64,000 nucleotides of DNA from Microcebus murinus (lineage: Eukaryota; Chordata; Mammalia; Primates; Cheirogaleidae). Made by a program: the position numbers and the translations under genes. The notes beneath the pieces were generated by a model. That model saw only the letters and a list, made by a program, of their open reading frames with translations, had not been told where the DNA came from and did no database searches. Positions 37,440 through 49,549 of this stretch are shown here, in pieces (position 1 is the first letter of the stretch; every line of letters starts with the position of its first letter). The DNA lies in assembly GCF_040939455.1 (NCBI RefSeq), contig NC_134106.1:76763001-76827000 (forward strand), read 5' to 3'.

Positions 37440-37870
37440 CATGGCTGCCCTGTGTATTGGTCATCTACTGCAGCATAACAAATTACAAAACCTTGTGGCT
37501 CAAAAACACCATTTGGTATCTCATGCAGTTTCTGGAGCCAAGTATGTGGGGGCAGCTAAGTGGGGTGGTTCCGGCTCAGGGTCTCAGAAGGTTGTCCTTG
37601 AGATATTGGTCAGGGCTGCAACCGTCTCAGCTTGACCAGGCTGCAGGACCTGCCTCCAAGCTAACTCGCATGGTCACTGAGCAGCAGGCCCCAGTTCCTT
37701 GCTACATGGGCCTCACCATAGGTGAGGTTTTGTGACATGGCAGCTGGTTTCCCTAAAGCTAGCTATCTGGGCGGCCAGGAGGCAGAATATATGGGGGAGA
37801 CAGAGCTGCAGCCTTTTATAACCTAATCTTGGGGTGACATCCCATCTCTTCTACTGATTCCTACTGGTCA
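37440..37870. repeat. Interspersed repeat, family not assigned
   Basis: Reads TGTATTGGTCATCTACTGCA, GCATAACAAATTACAAAACC, TTGTGGCTCAAAAACACC and GTATCTCATGCAGTTTCTGG, wording of a common old mammalian repeat. I cannot name the family or strand with confidence. Confidence 0.5.
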
Positions 37871-38396
37871 CACAGGCTGGCCTGACTTGGTGTGGGAGGG
37901 GTGCCACGGGGTGTGAACACCAGGAGGTGGGCATCCATATGGGCCCTTTGGGGGTGGCTCCTGTCTGCTGCCATTTCTGTGAAGGCCTCCAGCTTCAATT
38001 TTCTGGGGCTTGGAAACCAGAAAATCATACCTCCAGTACCCCCAAAGGGTCTTCCTCAAAAGAGTCTTCTCTGTCCACTCGATGGTGGAGTCTATGTGCA
38101 CTGCAAGGCATAGCATGTGCTAACTGACGCGGGGATTACTTTCTGAAGTCAGCAAGGTGAAAGTCAGAATGAAAGCGGTTCCTTGCAAACCCCCCTCCAA
38201 AAGTGTTGCCTTGAGCTGAGTGTTGTCTTCTGACAAGCCCAGTGTGGCCAGTTTTCCCAGCGATGACATGTATCTGGCTAAGCCCCGGATGAGGTTAGAG
38301 GCCAGGGCTGTGTACAAAAACAACCCCCCATAAAGACTAGAGCCACACTCAGGGTGGCAAGAGGCTCACCGTAGTAGACGGCACAGTCCCACCACC

Positions 38397-38444
38397 AATG
38401 TAGCGAGGGGGGCCTGCAGCTTCCCAGGCCCCCCTCGCTACATT
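38397..38444. repeat. Perfect 20-bp inverted repeat (hairpin)
   Basis: The arm at 38397-38416 (starts AATGTAGCGAGG, ends GGCCTG) is the exact reverse complement of 38425-38444, with an 8-base loop CAGCTTCC between. The stem is GC-rich and has no mismatch. It lies in an intron of FAM178B and is not part of any repeat I recognise. Confidence 0.93.
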
Positions 38445-41400
38445 GTCCACTCTCCGGTGAATGTGCACTGCTGATTTCAGATATGTTGGGCGAGCTTACC
38501 ATGAGGCTCCCTTTTGCTGTCTCAATTATTGCTCAGCTCTCTTGAGCTCGCTTAGTGTTCCTGGGAACAGCAGGCTCGCAGTCAACGCAGTTAGTGCTGA
38601 TGACGACAATGGGCTCCCAGGTGACCACCCTGCCATGGGCACGGGAAGAGCGTGAAGTCTCTGCTTTTCTTTACTCCCTGGCACTGGTGCTGCCGCTCAG
38701 AGGGAAAGGAGGAGAGCTCCGTCTCCTAGGCAGTGGGAAGTTGGCACCAACCAACAAACCAACGTTGGTGTAGGGGTCTGGGCTCAGCCCTCCTTCCAGA
38801 TTGTGGCATTTATTAGGGCTGGATAATGGGTGAGGCATTTGCACATGTGGGCACACACTGGGCCTGTATGAGCCAGTATGTCAGGGGGGGTCCTGGTTTG
38901 TAGCAGCCTGCGAGCGTGCACCAAATACACGAGCGTAGGTGGGCATGCTTTTACATTTACCAAAGGGCAGGGCAGCCAGAGTCAACTCCGGAAGTCTGAA
39001 GAGAAATGGGCTTTCAGAAAGGGAGGAGTACAGAAAGTGTGAGATGGTAACACGTCTTCCTGGAGCTGCGGAGGGGCAGTGTGGCTGTGACAAGGGCCCT
39101 CTCCTCCGTGGGAAGGAATGTCAGCCCTCCCAAGTGAGAGGGTGGATGGCCTCCTGGTGTGAGCTCCACGGTTTCCACCTGCTTCTCCTCGGGAACAGCA
39201 CCTTGGGAACAGCAGGCTGACAGGCAATGCAATGGGGGTCCTCTGTTCCTTGCCTAAGGACTCACTTGACTGAAGAGCTGGCCTCTGGGACTGCTACTCT
39301 GAGACAGCATCAGCTGATCCCCAGGACTCCACCACTGCCCCCAGCAAGAGGCCACGCAGCACATTACAGGGAAGTCACAGCCTGTCATTCCTGCTCCCCT
39401 CCTGGACTCAGCAGGTGAGATGAGGGCCCCACCACTGGACTCCACAAGCAGAGTGGCCTCATTGGTACCATCCCTGTTCCCCACTCCAGCTGCCTATGCT
39501 AATTGGGGCTCCTAGCCTGTGTGTGGCCAGCATCTAAGAGCTGGTACTTGGGTCTCAGTCGTGCTGCTCTACACTCATTAAGTAATTTCACGAGGGGCAC
39601 ATCACTGACCTATACCTGGGTTTCTACTTCTTCTTTCCCCAAAAGTTGAATAATAAAGTGACCATGCATATAGCATTCCCATGTCCTCAGAGGGAAAATA
39701 GTAAACAAAGTGTCTTCACACCATGACCACTATAACCGAGAGACATCTGAAGGTGCCCAGTGGCTGGGGCACCAGCATGCTGGCAGTGTGCTGGCAGTTG
39801 GCAGGGTGCTGTCCCACACGCCTGCACTGCTAAACCAAAGCTCATCTGCCATCTCAGCTCAATGCAAGGGAAAGGAATTGATGCTGAGCTGATGGGAGAG
39901 GGGAGACATGTGAATTTTACCTGGATTGAAATACACTGTTCCAAGATGGCCAGTTACCAATCGCCTCCACACTTAATAGGGTACCCTATCAATGTATTAA
40001 TTGTCATTTATTTACCCATTTGACCTCTGCAAGGGGCTGCTCTTTGGAGAACCAAGTACACAAAGGCTTTACACACCAGGCAGCACCTCTAGGCTGCAGG
40101 TCTTCAGTGGCCAGGCCTGGGTGTCTGAGCAGGCTCTTCAGCTGGCCTTTGTATGGAGAAGCAGCCTTGCAGGAGCAGCCACAGCTACTTAAGGACCTTC
40201 CCTGTGTTCCCAGGTGAGACCGGAGGGAGCGCCTGCCACGGCTCATCCCCTTCCCCTGCTGAGGTTGCTGACACCCCTCTTCTGGCTTCCTCCTTCTTCA
40301 CACGCACACTCTGGTCCCTCCTCTCCTCCCTTCCACACTCGATGTCCTCCCATGTTCCCCTCCCCAGCCTTATCACTGAGCAGAGCCATTCTGTTTTCAA
40401 CAAGGTGGACACTAGATGATCTGCTGCAGAAGGACTGTACGTTTTTGAAAGGAAATCTTAAAGCAGTAGATGGGAGATGGCGATGGCTTTGCAGAAAATC
40501 TGAGATGAGGAACAAAAGGTGAAAGACTTGTCTTTCTCATAGCAGCTGGACAGCCCAGTCATGGGGCCACACACAGACATCCCAGCCCCTCGGTTCCTGC
40601 CTCAGTTAGTACGAAGCTCTGTGGGTGTCCCCAGAGGAGTCCCAGAGGCATCTGTTCTGCCAGGGGAGCCCTTGATGAAACCATCCCTAGAAGTTAACAG
40701 AAAAGAGATGCCCGACATGGAACCAGCTGGCACGAGACAAACCTCTCAGTTTGGCCAGGAACGAGGATGAGGAGAACCATGAGGAGAAAGTGCTGGCCGT
40801 GAGGTTTCCCTTGTGGGCTGAAGGATGTTGTCCCCTTGGTGGATGATGCCAGAACCTTCTTGGTGCTTCCTGAATACTCTGGATAAGCTGTCCTCCAACC
40901 CCATGGCCCCCAGAGCTTCCCAGTGCGGCAGCCAGGCAGCAATCCAGGAAACCTCCTAGAGCATCTTCGCCATCCACACAGCCCAGGGAAGACCTGGGAG
41001 GGGTCTCCAGGCAGGAAAACCTTCCAGCCTGCTCTTACAGAGCTTCAAGCAGGGAATTCACCCCTGCGGCCATCAGTCAGATCTTCCAGGGCAGTTGTGA
41101 ATCCTCTTGAGGGAAGCAGTGTCAACAGCCAGGCCAAGGTCTTTCCCCAGGAAAGGAGGCAGGGTGTCAAAATGGCCCGTCCGGGAATGCAGTGTGAGAC
41201 GCTGGCAGCTCTCTGGGCCCTGCTTGGGACAACATGGCTCTGCTTCCTCCCACACAGAGCTTAGCTACGCCTGGGAAAGCTGAAGTCTGCATGCTGGGGT
41301 TTGTGTTCCAAAGTACTTGAGGTGATGTGTTTAAAGGACCACAGTTCTCATGCCCACCCCACAGTCCCCCACCTTCCACCCCAGAGATGGAGACAGATTT

Positions 41401-42633
41401 GTCCTGTAACTTGAAGGATGGACAACAAACAGTCAAATCCTGGGGGAGCTGGGAGGAAAGGGGGACAGGGAGTGGCTCTTTGCAGAGTGAAGTACAACCC
41501 AGGAGGATATAAGTCTCCAGGGTCATCTCCCACTTCCCAGGTGTACAGACACACTGGGTGCTCATCAGAGCAGTCAGAATTGGCTCTTCTGAACCCCACA
41601 GCACCCCCAGGCCCTCCCCATGACATGCATTTGTTTTTCTGAGTGTAGTTCTTTCCCCCACTCATCGAAGACGGTGGTGTGATTGAAGTTCCGTGTTAGG
41701 AAGAGGCAAGTAGCTTATGACAACAGATATAGGGCTCACAGTGAGAGAGGGAGAGGGGCAGGAGCATGGCAGGCTGGCACATGAATGGAGTATTTATAGC
41801 AGAGCCAAATGTGCTTTGGTTTGGCAGATAATTATTAAACATAGTCATGGAACAGGTTATTAAGGAAGCTCTGCTTTCCCTGCAGAGGAACTTCTGCCTG
41901 TCAAGGCAAAGGAAAGGGTCCTGGCACCTCCTGGGCCTGTGATCATGGGCAGGATGCACGGGAGGGGGTCCTACATAACAACCCTTCAGGTTCTAAACAC
42001 TCTCTCAAACCAACTTCTCAAAGGATTCTCAAGAAGGAGCTTAGTTAGATGTACTATCATTTGTGGAACAAGATTATTGATATATAACGCTTTTACAGCC
42101 TTGACCTAGTCACCATCCACTGACAATAGTTGTTTACACGCTGTGTGGCTCTGTTCCTAGAGGGCAGGGACAATGCATATGCAAATTGACATCATTGTTC
42201 ACCACCAACCAGACCCAATCTAGGGCACAAAGGGGGCACTCACAAAACAAAACCCAGCATCTCGGAAATGTAAACCAGTGCTCTGCTGTTCATGAGTTGA
42301 TATTAAGTAATTGGCCAAACAAGAGGCCTGAAGACAGACAAAAGAGATGGGAACGTGTCTAGGAAGATACTAACTAGGCTGGGAAGTCTGGGTTTCTCCA
42401 GAGGCGGAGCAGGAAGGCTCTGAGTCAGTAAGTGGCAGAATCAGGTGTGAGACAAAGCGGCCAGGCTCACCCACTCCTGGATGCTGGGAGCGTGGCAACT
42501 CACATGCCATTCATAGGCAGGTGTGTTGTATGTGGTTGTTCTGTGCTTCCCCGCTGCTGCCGTGTGGGCCACAGCCCTAGCCCAGCAACTTTCAAACAAA
42601 GGAAAAAAGGCAGGATGAAGGGGAAGTGCTCAC

Positions 42634-42748
42634 CTGCTGCCATGCTGAAAGGGCCCCAGGGGGCACAGAGCAGGGATGTGGGCTCCCAGGCTGTGAAATG
42701 CCTCCATGACCTCCTGCAGCGAGGGGCACCACAGGCGCATGTCTTCCT
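42634..42748 (-). CDS. FAM178B: FAM178B exon (37 codons plus split ends)
   Basis: 115-bp exon. The acceptor is TTTGCCCACCTGACAG before AGGAAGACATG and the donor is GGCAGCAG/GTGAGCAC. It starts with two bases that complete a codon and ends with AG. It encodes EDMRLWCPSLQEVMEAFHSL and then GAHIPALCPLGPFQHGS, a good match to the CPSLQEV family block. The exon is followed 5.3 kb later by 37226-37319 in matching phase. Confidence 0.88.
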
Positions 42749-43150
42749 CTGTCAGGTGGGCAAAGGAGGGCAGAGAGTTAGAGGAGGAGAGAGGGGGCAG
42801 GCTCTGACAACCCCTGGCCCAGGTAACCGGTTTCTGCATTCTGTGGCAGCATAGGTGTTAATCTGCAGAAATGAAGCAACCAGGAGTTTTCAAGTATCAC
42901 TTGGAGCTTTGGGAACCTGGACATTCATCCTTATCCAGTCCTCAAGGTGTGGCTGCACTACAGTTCAAGGGCCCAAGGACAACAGCACCCTGACCATCTG
43001 GTCACCCACAGCAAGCAGAGGGCAGGGTGCTCAGCTGCTCATGGCTAAGCGACAAGAGAGGCCCTGTCACTGCAAGGCTCAGAAGACACCAGTCTCAGCA
43101 CCTGTAGGCTCTCTGTGCCGAGGCCAGGATGGAGCCCACTGCTGACTCAC
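42749..43150 (-). other. FAM178B: Putative FAM178B intron (402 bp)
   Basis: Lies between the 42634-42748 exon and the probable exon at 43151-43230. Nothing else is seen in it. Confidence 0.55.
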
Positions 43151-43230
43151 CATCACTCTTCTGCAACATCTGGGTGTCGTCTGGTCCACTGTCCCTGCTG
43201 GGAGCACACCTTGCCTCCCCCTTCCACAGC
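43151..43230 (-). CDS. FAM178B: Probable FAM178B exon
   Basis: The minus strand has a strong donor GATG/GTGAGTCAGC at 43150, and its last base G completes the codon opened by the next exon. The frame back from it is open: LWKGEARCAPSRDSG, then PDDTQMLQKSD. The acceptor is uncertain. One after AAATGTCCCAG gives 80 bp; another after ACTGAGAG at about 43243 gives 92 bp; both keep the frame, and both have weak pyrimidine tracts. The sequence is hydrophilic and not clearly conserved. It could be an alternative exon or a chance open stretch. Confidence 0.5.
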
Positions 43231-43569
43231 CTGGGACATTTCCTCTCAGTAAGGGTGGGCTATGGTACCAGACTCTCTCGACCAATTTAACAAAACATGA
43301 ACAATAATCTGATCACACCAACCAACAGGAGAAACCTTACATCCTCAGGTCCTTTCCTCTGTTAGACAATTTAAGGACATTTTCACAATGGGGAGAGTAG
43401 AAAAATAAAAAGCATTTCTGTGCATCTTTTCCAAAGACGGCTGCACAAGCTCTCCCATCCCCTGTGCTCTGCGTTGTGACCTCCCACACTCCATGGACAG
43501 GCAGCATCTACGTCTCCACCCCATTGTCATTCCTCCACAGTATCTTACTCATCAATGCACTTGCTTCTT

Positions 43570-43694
43570 GTCTGTCTCTTCCTGTTAGATGAGGGCAGGG
43601 CCTACACCTGTGTTCATCTCCACATGCCCCATGCCTAAAAAAAGTGGCTGGTGCATAGAAGAATTAGAATGAATGAATGAATGAATGAATGAAG
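43570..43694 (+). repeat. L2 tail with (GAAT)n
   Basis: GGCAGGGCCTACACCTGTG and TGGCTGGTGCATAGAAGAAT followed by about six GAAT units at 43671-43694, the usual end of an L2. Confidence 0.65.
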
Positions 43695-43739
43695 AGAATC
43701 CAAAGCAAATCTGAATAATACACAGCTAAAAGGATGCTA

Positions 43740-44079
43740 TGTTCTGAGTGCCTGTGTCCCCACAAGGTTCACACATTGAGACTTAATCCCCCAATGTGAC
43801 AGTATCAAGCAGTGGAGATTTTGAGAGACAATTATATCATGAGGGGGAGCACCTCCTGAATGGGATTAGCACCCTTATAAAAGAAGCCTGAGCAAGCTTG
43901 TGAGGACACAGCCACAGGGTGTCATCTTTGAGGCGAAGACTGAGCCCTCACCAGACATCAGATCTGCTGGCACCACAATCTTGGACTTCCCAGCCTCCAG
44001 AACTATAATAAATTTTTATTATTTGTGCATTACCCAGTCTAAGGTACTTTGTTATAGCAGCTCAAATGGACTAAGACAG
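43740..44079 (+). repeat. MaLR-type LTR (MLT/MST-like)
   Basis: Starts TGTTCTGAGTGCCTGTGTCC and ends GCTCAAATGGACTAAGACA. Internal text is typical of mammalian MaLR LTRs: ATCATGAGGGGGAGCACCTC, ATGGGATTAGCACCCTTATA, GCCCTCACCAGACATCAGAT, CTTGGACTTCCCAGCCTCC. A solo LTR with no internal region beside it; the exact subfamily is uncertain. Confidence 0.72.
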
Positions 44080-46479
44080 AGGGAAACTGATAACAAGTCC
44101 CAAGATGGGCTGGCAGCATCAAGAACACACACGTTGAATTTGACAATGGGTGAGGCATTGGGATCAAGGACTTGGAGGCTGGTTTAGGGATGCATTAGGA
44201 GCACATGCTTGAACCTTCACCATCCTGGAGGGTTAGTGTTCCATCCTAAGGACCCACTTCAGTGCATCCCACCATGTGCAGGAACTACCCAGGTGTGAAA
44301 AGATAAAAAGGTGACCTAGTGGAGATCTTGACCTAAGGAAGCACACAGTCTAGGAGGGAGAAGAGCCTGGCAGATAAATAAATACGAGGCACAGAGTCTG
44401 CTCAGAGGAGGGGGAATTAAGTAGGTGTGGGGAGGGGCAAGGCAGGGAACATGCCACAAGTAACGGGAAGGGAAGTGGATGCCCATCACAGGGACAGAGA
44501 TGGTAGAGGCAGGGCAGCAGGAAAGAACATGACATGTTGAGACCAGAGGCAAGAATAGGGCACAGAAAAGGGAAGGCTAGAGCGAGCTGGACACTTCTGC
44601 AAGGCCAACTACAAGAAACAGTTTCCTAAAGTCATCGAGAAGTTTCAGCAACAGTCTTGCACGGCTGCAGTGCCTGCAGACAGTGGAATGGCAAGCAGAG
44701 GGTCTCTGAAACCCAGCCAAGGACATTTCTTCAGCAGGCATTGAGTGTCTTTCTCTTCGGAAATGTATATGGGTCGGGACTCACCCAACAAGTAATTAGA
44801 CTCTTGGAGGAGGAAAAACTTTCTTGTTTGTTTTTTTTCCCTCTTGGGCAACTTAACAAGGTAGAGAGCGATAATGATACCCCTTGCCCACTTCACAAAC
44901 AAGGTGGGAAGAATGAAGTCTGCAAAACACAATAAGATTCCACTCGCAAGAGAGAACTGTTTACCAGAGCCTTTGGGGGACTGTGCACGTACGTGCACGC
45001 ATCTGTGGGTGGGTGGATGAACTTTTCTGGGAGGAAAAGACAACTGACCCAGAGCGAGGCCCTGGGAGGCCCAGCTAAGCTGGACCCTCTTGCTGGGAGC
45101 CCCCAAAGGGGGCTGTGTCCGGCCATCCCTCTCGAGCCTCCCCGCAGCCCACACACGTGCATTTTTGCTGTGAAACCCCTCGATGGGTGGTAGTGCTGAC
45201 CCCACCAGCCCCAAGCCTGGAGCCTGGCATCGTCCCCTCTCTCCCCACAGCATGACCACAGCATGACCCAGGCTGAGGTATCAGGAGCAGTGTCCGAGGA
45301 GGGGCCCCGGAGGTCTCAGGACAAATCAGTCCCCATCAACAGCCCTGACAGTTGGTTACGTGACGACAGGAAAATACCACTCCAAAACCCATAATTAACA
45401 CTGCCTATAAGTAGGCCACGCGCTCAGCTTTTCCTGAGCGCTGTTTGTCCCAAATGAGGGATTTCTGGAGAGCTGACACAGAGGAAAACTCAGACACGAA
45501 GCTGCCAGGCTCCAGCTCGCTAACTCAGTTCCTTCATGCACAGAACAGGCGTTTTAGGTGATTCCCAGGGGGGCCCCAGGGAACCGTGCCTTTTATAATG
45601 CCAGCGCTAACAGAGCTGCACCCGGGCTCTGTGCAGAGGCTGTGAGTCTGGAGGCATCCCTTTAGGACTTTCTCCTGGGACGGAACTGATGCTTCCAGGG
45701 ATAGGCAGGGGAAGAAAATGGCAAGCCTAAAATAAAAGTGACTTTTCCATCTGGGCTCTGGAAGAAGCTGTTAATCCCCCACTGTCCTCCTGACACCGTT
45801 TACATGGAATGGGAAAACTGTGCACATCCCAAGAACCTCCTTGGTGCCCGAGTGCCAGTCCCCACAGCCCTAAGGCCTGGCTCCGGACCCCTCCCTGGAC
45901 CTTCACCTTCCCCCTGTTCTCATCTTATGTCTCAGGGGCATGACAGCAGGGGACAGGGGTCCCAGGCTGCAGCCTCTGTTCTTATTCTCCCCCAACACAA
46001 TCAAACAGTTGGGGATGGGGGGCTGCACCAGGAGCACCTGCTGCCTGGGTCCGGGTTCTCTGACCCTGCAGTGACACAGCAGGAGGGGAGGTTCCCATCA
46101 GCCCTATTGGGGGACTGGTTCCTAAAGGAAAGCAAGGTACCCGCCAGACTGAACCCCGATCCTAACTGGAGTGCAGGGCTCGCAATGTTTACGGGAGGCC
46201 TAAAATTTGATCATTTTGTATCCTCCCAACTCTAATTACTTAACTTCCCTCACCACCTTTGTACTTAAGTTTAGACTTGTTTCAATATCGCTCGCTTTAG
46301 TCAATTAGCTTTAGCTTTAGTCATTTAAACTGTTTATTCACTCAGCAAATGTTAATCGAACATCAGGCACTTTTCTAAAATCTGAGGACCCAGCAGTGAG
46401 CACAGTAGACAGAAGTCCTGCTCTCCTGGCGGATGGTCTGGTGGGGGGACCACACAACGCAAATAAACGAACATGCAGA

Positions 46480-46563
46480 TCTTGAACTCCTGAGCTCAAG
46501 GGATCCTTGAGCCACGGCCTCCCAGAGTGCCAGGATTACAGGCATGAGCCATCGGTGCCCAGC
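46480..46563 (-). repeat. Alu fragment, reverse
   Basis: CTCCTGAGCTCAAGGGATCC, GGCCTCCCAGAGTGCCAGGA, TTACAGGCATGAGCCATCG. Only part of one monomer is left. Confidence 0.7.
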
Positions 46564-47839
46564 CTAAGTATATGAACATACAACATGACAATCATATAAA
46601 ATGACACCGAGTGGCAAAAATGGCTTGGAGGAAGGGTTGTCGGGGGACGTTGGAGCGCCCCCAAGCAACTCAGGGGACGACGTTGCAGACAGAAGGAAGA
46701 GCCTCATGGAGACCTGAGGCCAGGGTGTGTTTCCTTGTTTTAGGTTGAGTGAAGAGCCTGAGGAGCTGGAAGGACACAAGGCTAGGAGTGGGATGAAGAT
46801 GGAGAGGCAGAGTGGGGGCGAGTGGGGGCAAGTGAAGGGCAGACAAGGCAGGCCTTGTAGCCAGGGGCACGGCCAAAATCCTGTGTCACGTGGTATTTTA
46901 AAAATGTGCACATTCTGTCACCCCAACTGCAGCCTAAGCACAGGACACAGGCTGAGGTCTCCCTTAGACTGACGCTGCCTCTCCCCACAGAGAACCACGT
47001 GCCCAAGAGACCTTGATAAATTCTTGCCACTTGCTGTTCTTGGCCTCTCCCCCAACACTGGCTTTTTTCCAGAGCTGTACCCACTTGCTTTTGGAACCCT
47101 CTTTTGGTTTCTTCTCCATTCTGCAACCAGCTCCATGGGCATGTTCATTTCCCCTCTTCTCCCAGCTCTCCCCTAGCCTGAGGCCCCTCCTTTGGTGTCC
47201 CCGACAACCTCCCTGCCTTGCTGTAACCCGCCCTGCACACACGCACCCCCAACACCAACTCTGCAGGCCCCTGGCCTGTTTACTCATGGAGTGTGTGTGC
47301 AGGGTAGGTGGTGCTGTCCCCAAGCCACCTCTCCTCTCTCCTGCCCTCTGTAACTCACACTGCCTGGTATCACCTAACACCGCCGAGCATTTGAGGCCCC
47401 TGGTGTGCAGGACAGAGTTGCATTGTGCCAAACCACAGAACCACTCAAATCTGCTAGAATTAGGTTCAGCTGCAAAGAACAAAACCCAATTGAAAAACAA
47501 AAACAACAAAAGCCCCTCCTGGGCTTCAATAAGCTAGAATTTTATTCTCTGATTAAAAAGAAGTCTAGAGGTGAGCAGATCACAGCTGGTACAGAGACCT
47601 CACTACCCGTGTAGGCTCTCAGGTGCCTGTTTTCCTGGTCTGCCATCCTCCACATGTGCCTCTCATGCTCAAGGCTACCTCATGATCCAGGATGGCTGCT
47701 GGAGGCCCAGCTATTATGTTTCAACTACAGGCAATCACTTTCTCATGTTGCCACCTAAGTATGTATTCTTGGGTTGTTTTTAAAGATGCAGGGCTCCCTC
47801 AGTGTGACTCAGGAAGGTAGTAGCAAACCACCCTCCCAA

Positions 47840-48480
47840 GTGTAACATGTGTGTTTATAGAAGCATCATTTGTAACTGTCAAAAACTGGAAGCAACCAAG
47901 ATGGCCTTCAACAAGTGAACAGATAAGGTACGGTGCATCCATAGAATGGAATATTATTCAGCAATAAAAATGAAATGAGCTATTGAACCATAAAAAGACA
48001 TAGAAAAACCCTAAGTGCTTATTGCTGAGTGGAAGATGTCAATGTGAAAAGACTATGTACTGTATGATTCCAGCTATATGACATTCTGGAAAAGGCAAGA
48101 CTAGAGAGACAGTAAAAATACCAGTGGTTGCCAGGGACTAGAGGCTAGGGGGAGAATAGAAGGGGTGAGCAGGTGAAACATAGTGCATTTTTAGGGAATG
48201 AAACCCTTCTGTATGCTAGAGTAATGATGGACACATCCATGCATTTATTAAAACCCACAGAACTGTACAACACAACCCTAATTTAAACAATGGACTTCAA
48301 TGAATATTGTATCACTACTGGCTCATCAATTGTAACAAATGTACACACGAATGCAAGATGTAAGTAAAGGGCGATATCAGCGGCTGGGAGCAGAGAAGGG
48401 AGGACATGGGAACTCTTTGTACTTACTGATCAATTTTTCTGTAGCCTAAAACTGTTCTGAAAAATGAAGGCTGGTAAAAA
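47840..48480 (+). repeat. Old L1 3' end
   Basis: Typical text: AACTGGAAGCAACCAAGATG, GGAATATTATTCAGCAATAA, TGACATTCTGGAAAAGGCAA, GTGGTTGCCAGGGACTAGAG, ACTGTACAACACAACCCTAA. No intact frame. Confidence 0.78.
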
Positions 48481-49425
48481 TATGACAAAAGCACTCTGAA
48501 AGAAAGAAAGAAACAGAAGGAGAGGTCTCCACACACAGCACCGTGGGCAGCACAGAGGACCCTGCAGTGTAAGGGGTGGTGGTGTGTGCTCCCTGGTTCT
48601 CAGACTTCAATGCACATTTTGGAATCACTTAGGGAGCTTCAAAAATTACTGCCACCTGTGCCCCAGTCCCAGCAATTGCGGTTTAATTAGTTTGGGGTGT
48701 GGCCTGGGCTTTGGAATTTTTTAAAATTCCCAAGTGATTCTAATATGCAGCCAAGTTTGGGTTCCACTGAGCTAATGAAAGCCACGGCCCTCATTCCGGA
48801 ACAGCACCAGGGTCACCCTCACATAGGCAGATGATAAGGGGGTGCAGGTGGGCAGGACCAGTGGACACGAGCCCTGGCTCACCCTCACGCTCAAAACTCT
48901 TGGCCTTGCAGCTGACACCAACTGCCCGTGGCCCAGTAGCCCGGGGGTTCTCAGCTCCATTTGCTTGCTGAAGTCACAGGGGAGGTTTCAAAACACCCAT
49001 GCTCAGACTGCACCTCCAACTGATCTCAGAAGGCAGGACCTGGGCATCAGTACTTTTTAAAGCTCAGCTACAGTTGAAAATTGCCACGTCTGAGGCTGAG
49101 TCCTGGTGGAGCCACAGACACCCTCTGATCAGGGTGTAAAAGTCAAACATTAAGAAGTTCTCTCCAAATTCAAATCATTTACATTTATTTTGTCCCTTTA
49201 AAAATTTATTTTAAAAAGCAGGTTGAGAGTCTTGAGCTAAAGAGGCGTGCTAGGCCTCTGTGATTGCCTGGCCACTCTCTCCTCCTCCGAGAGGTTCGTG
49301 TATTTAGCCAAAGTCTTCATAAACCTGGAGTGTCTCAGCCCCAGCTACATGTTAGAATCACCTGGGAGCTTTAAAAAATCCTGGTGACAGGTACTATCCT
49401 AAGTGCAGTATAGGAATGAACTCAC

Positions 49426-49549
49426 CTGAGCCTCGCCAGCACCTGATGGAGCAGCACCACTGCATCCCGCTGTGCAGGTGGCGGATGCAGTGGCGGGGAC
49501 AAGGTCCAAACACTCCACAAGGCAGGGAGATGGTGGAGATGCCGCTGAG
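49426..49549 (-). CDS. FAM178B: Probable FAM178B exon
   Basis: A 124-bp segment with a good acceptor (GGTTTACCCCAG) and an excellent donor (CTCAG/GTGAGTTC). In the frame ending with AG it is open and reads QRHLHHLPALWSVWTLSPPL, then PPAQRDAVVLLHQVLARL. The trailing AG plus the first G of the 43151-43230 exon gives a clean join. The DAVVLLHQVLARL run looks like real helical protein. A second, partly proline- and cysteine-rich frame is also open, so the reading frame rests on phase alone. Confidence 0.55.

Larger units (their letters stand above)
37320..42633 (-). other. FAM178B: FAM178B intron (5.3 kb)
   Basis: Contains an unassigned interspersed repeat (37440-37870) and the perfect hairpin at 38397-38444. 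The remainder is unique intronic sequence in which I recognise nothing. Confidence 0.75.
43231..49425 (-). other. FAM178B: Putative FAM178B intron (6.2 kb)
   Basis: Contains an L2 tail with (GAAT)n (43570-43694), a MaLR-type LTR (43740-44079), a 204-codon open frame of unknown meaning (44645-45259, minus), an Alu scrap (46480-46563) and an L1 tail (47840-48480). The rest is unassigned. Confidence 0.55.
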
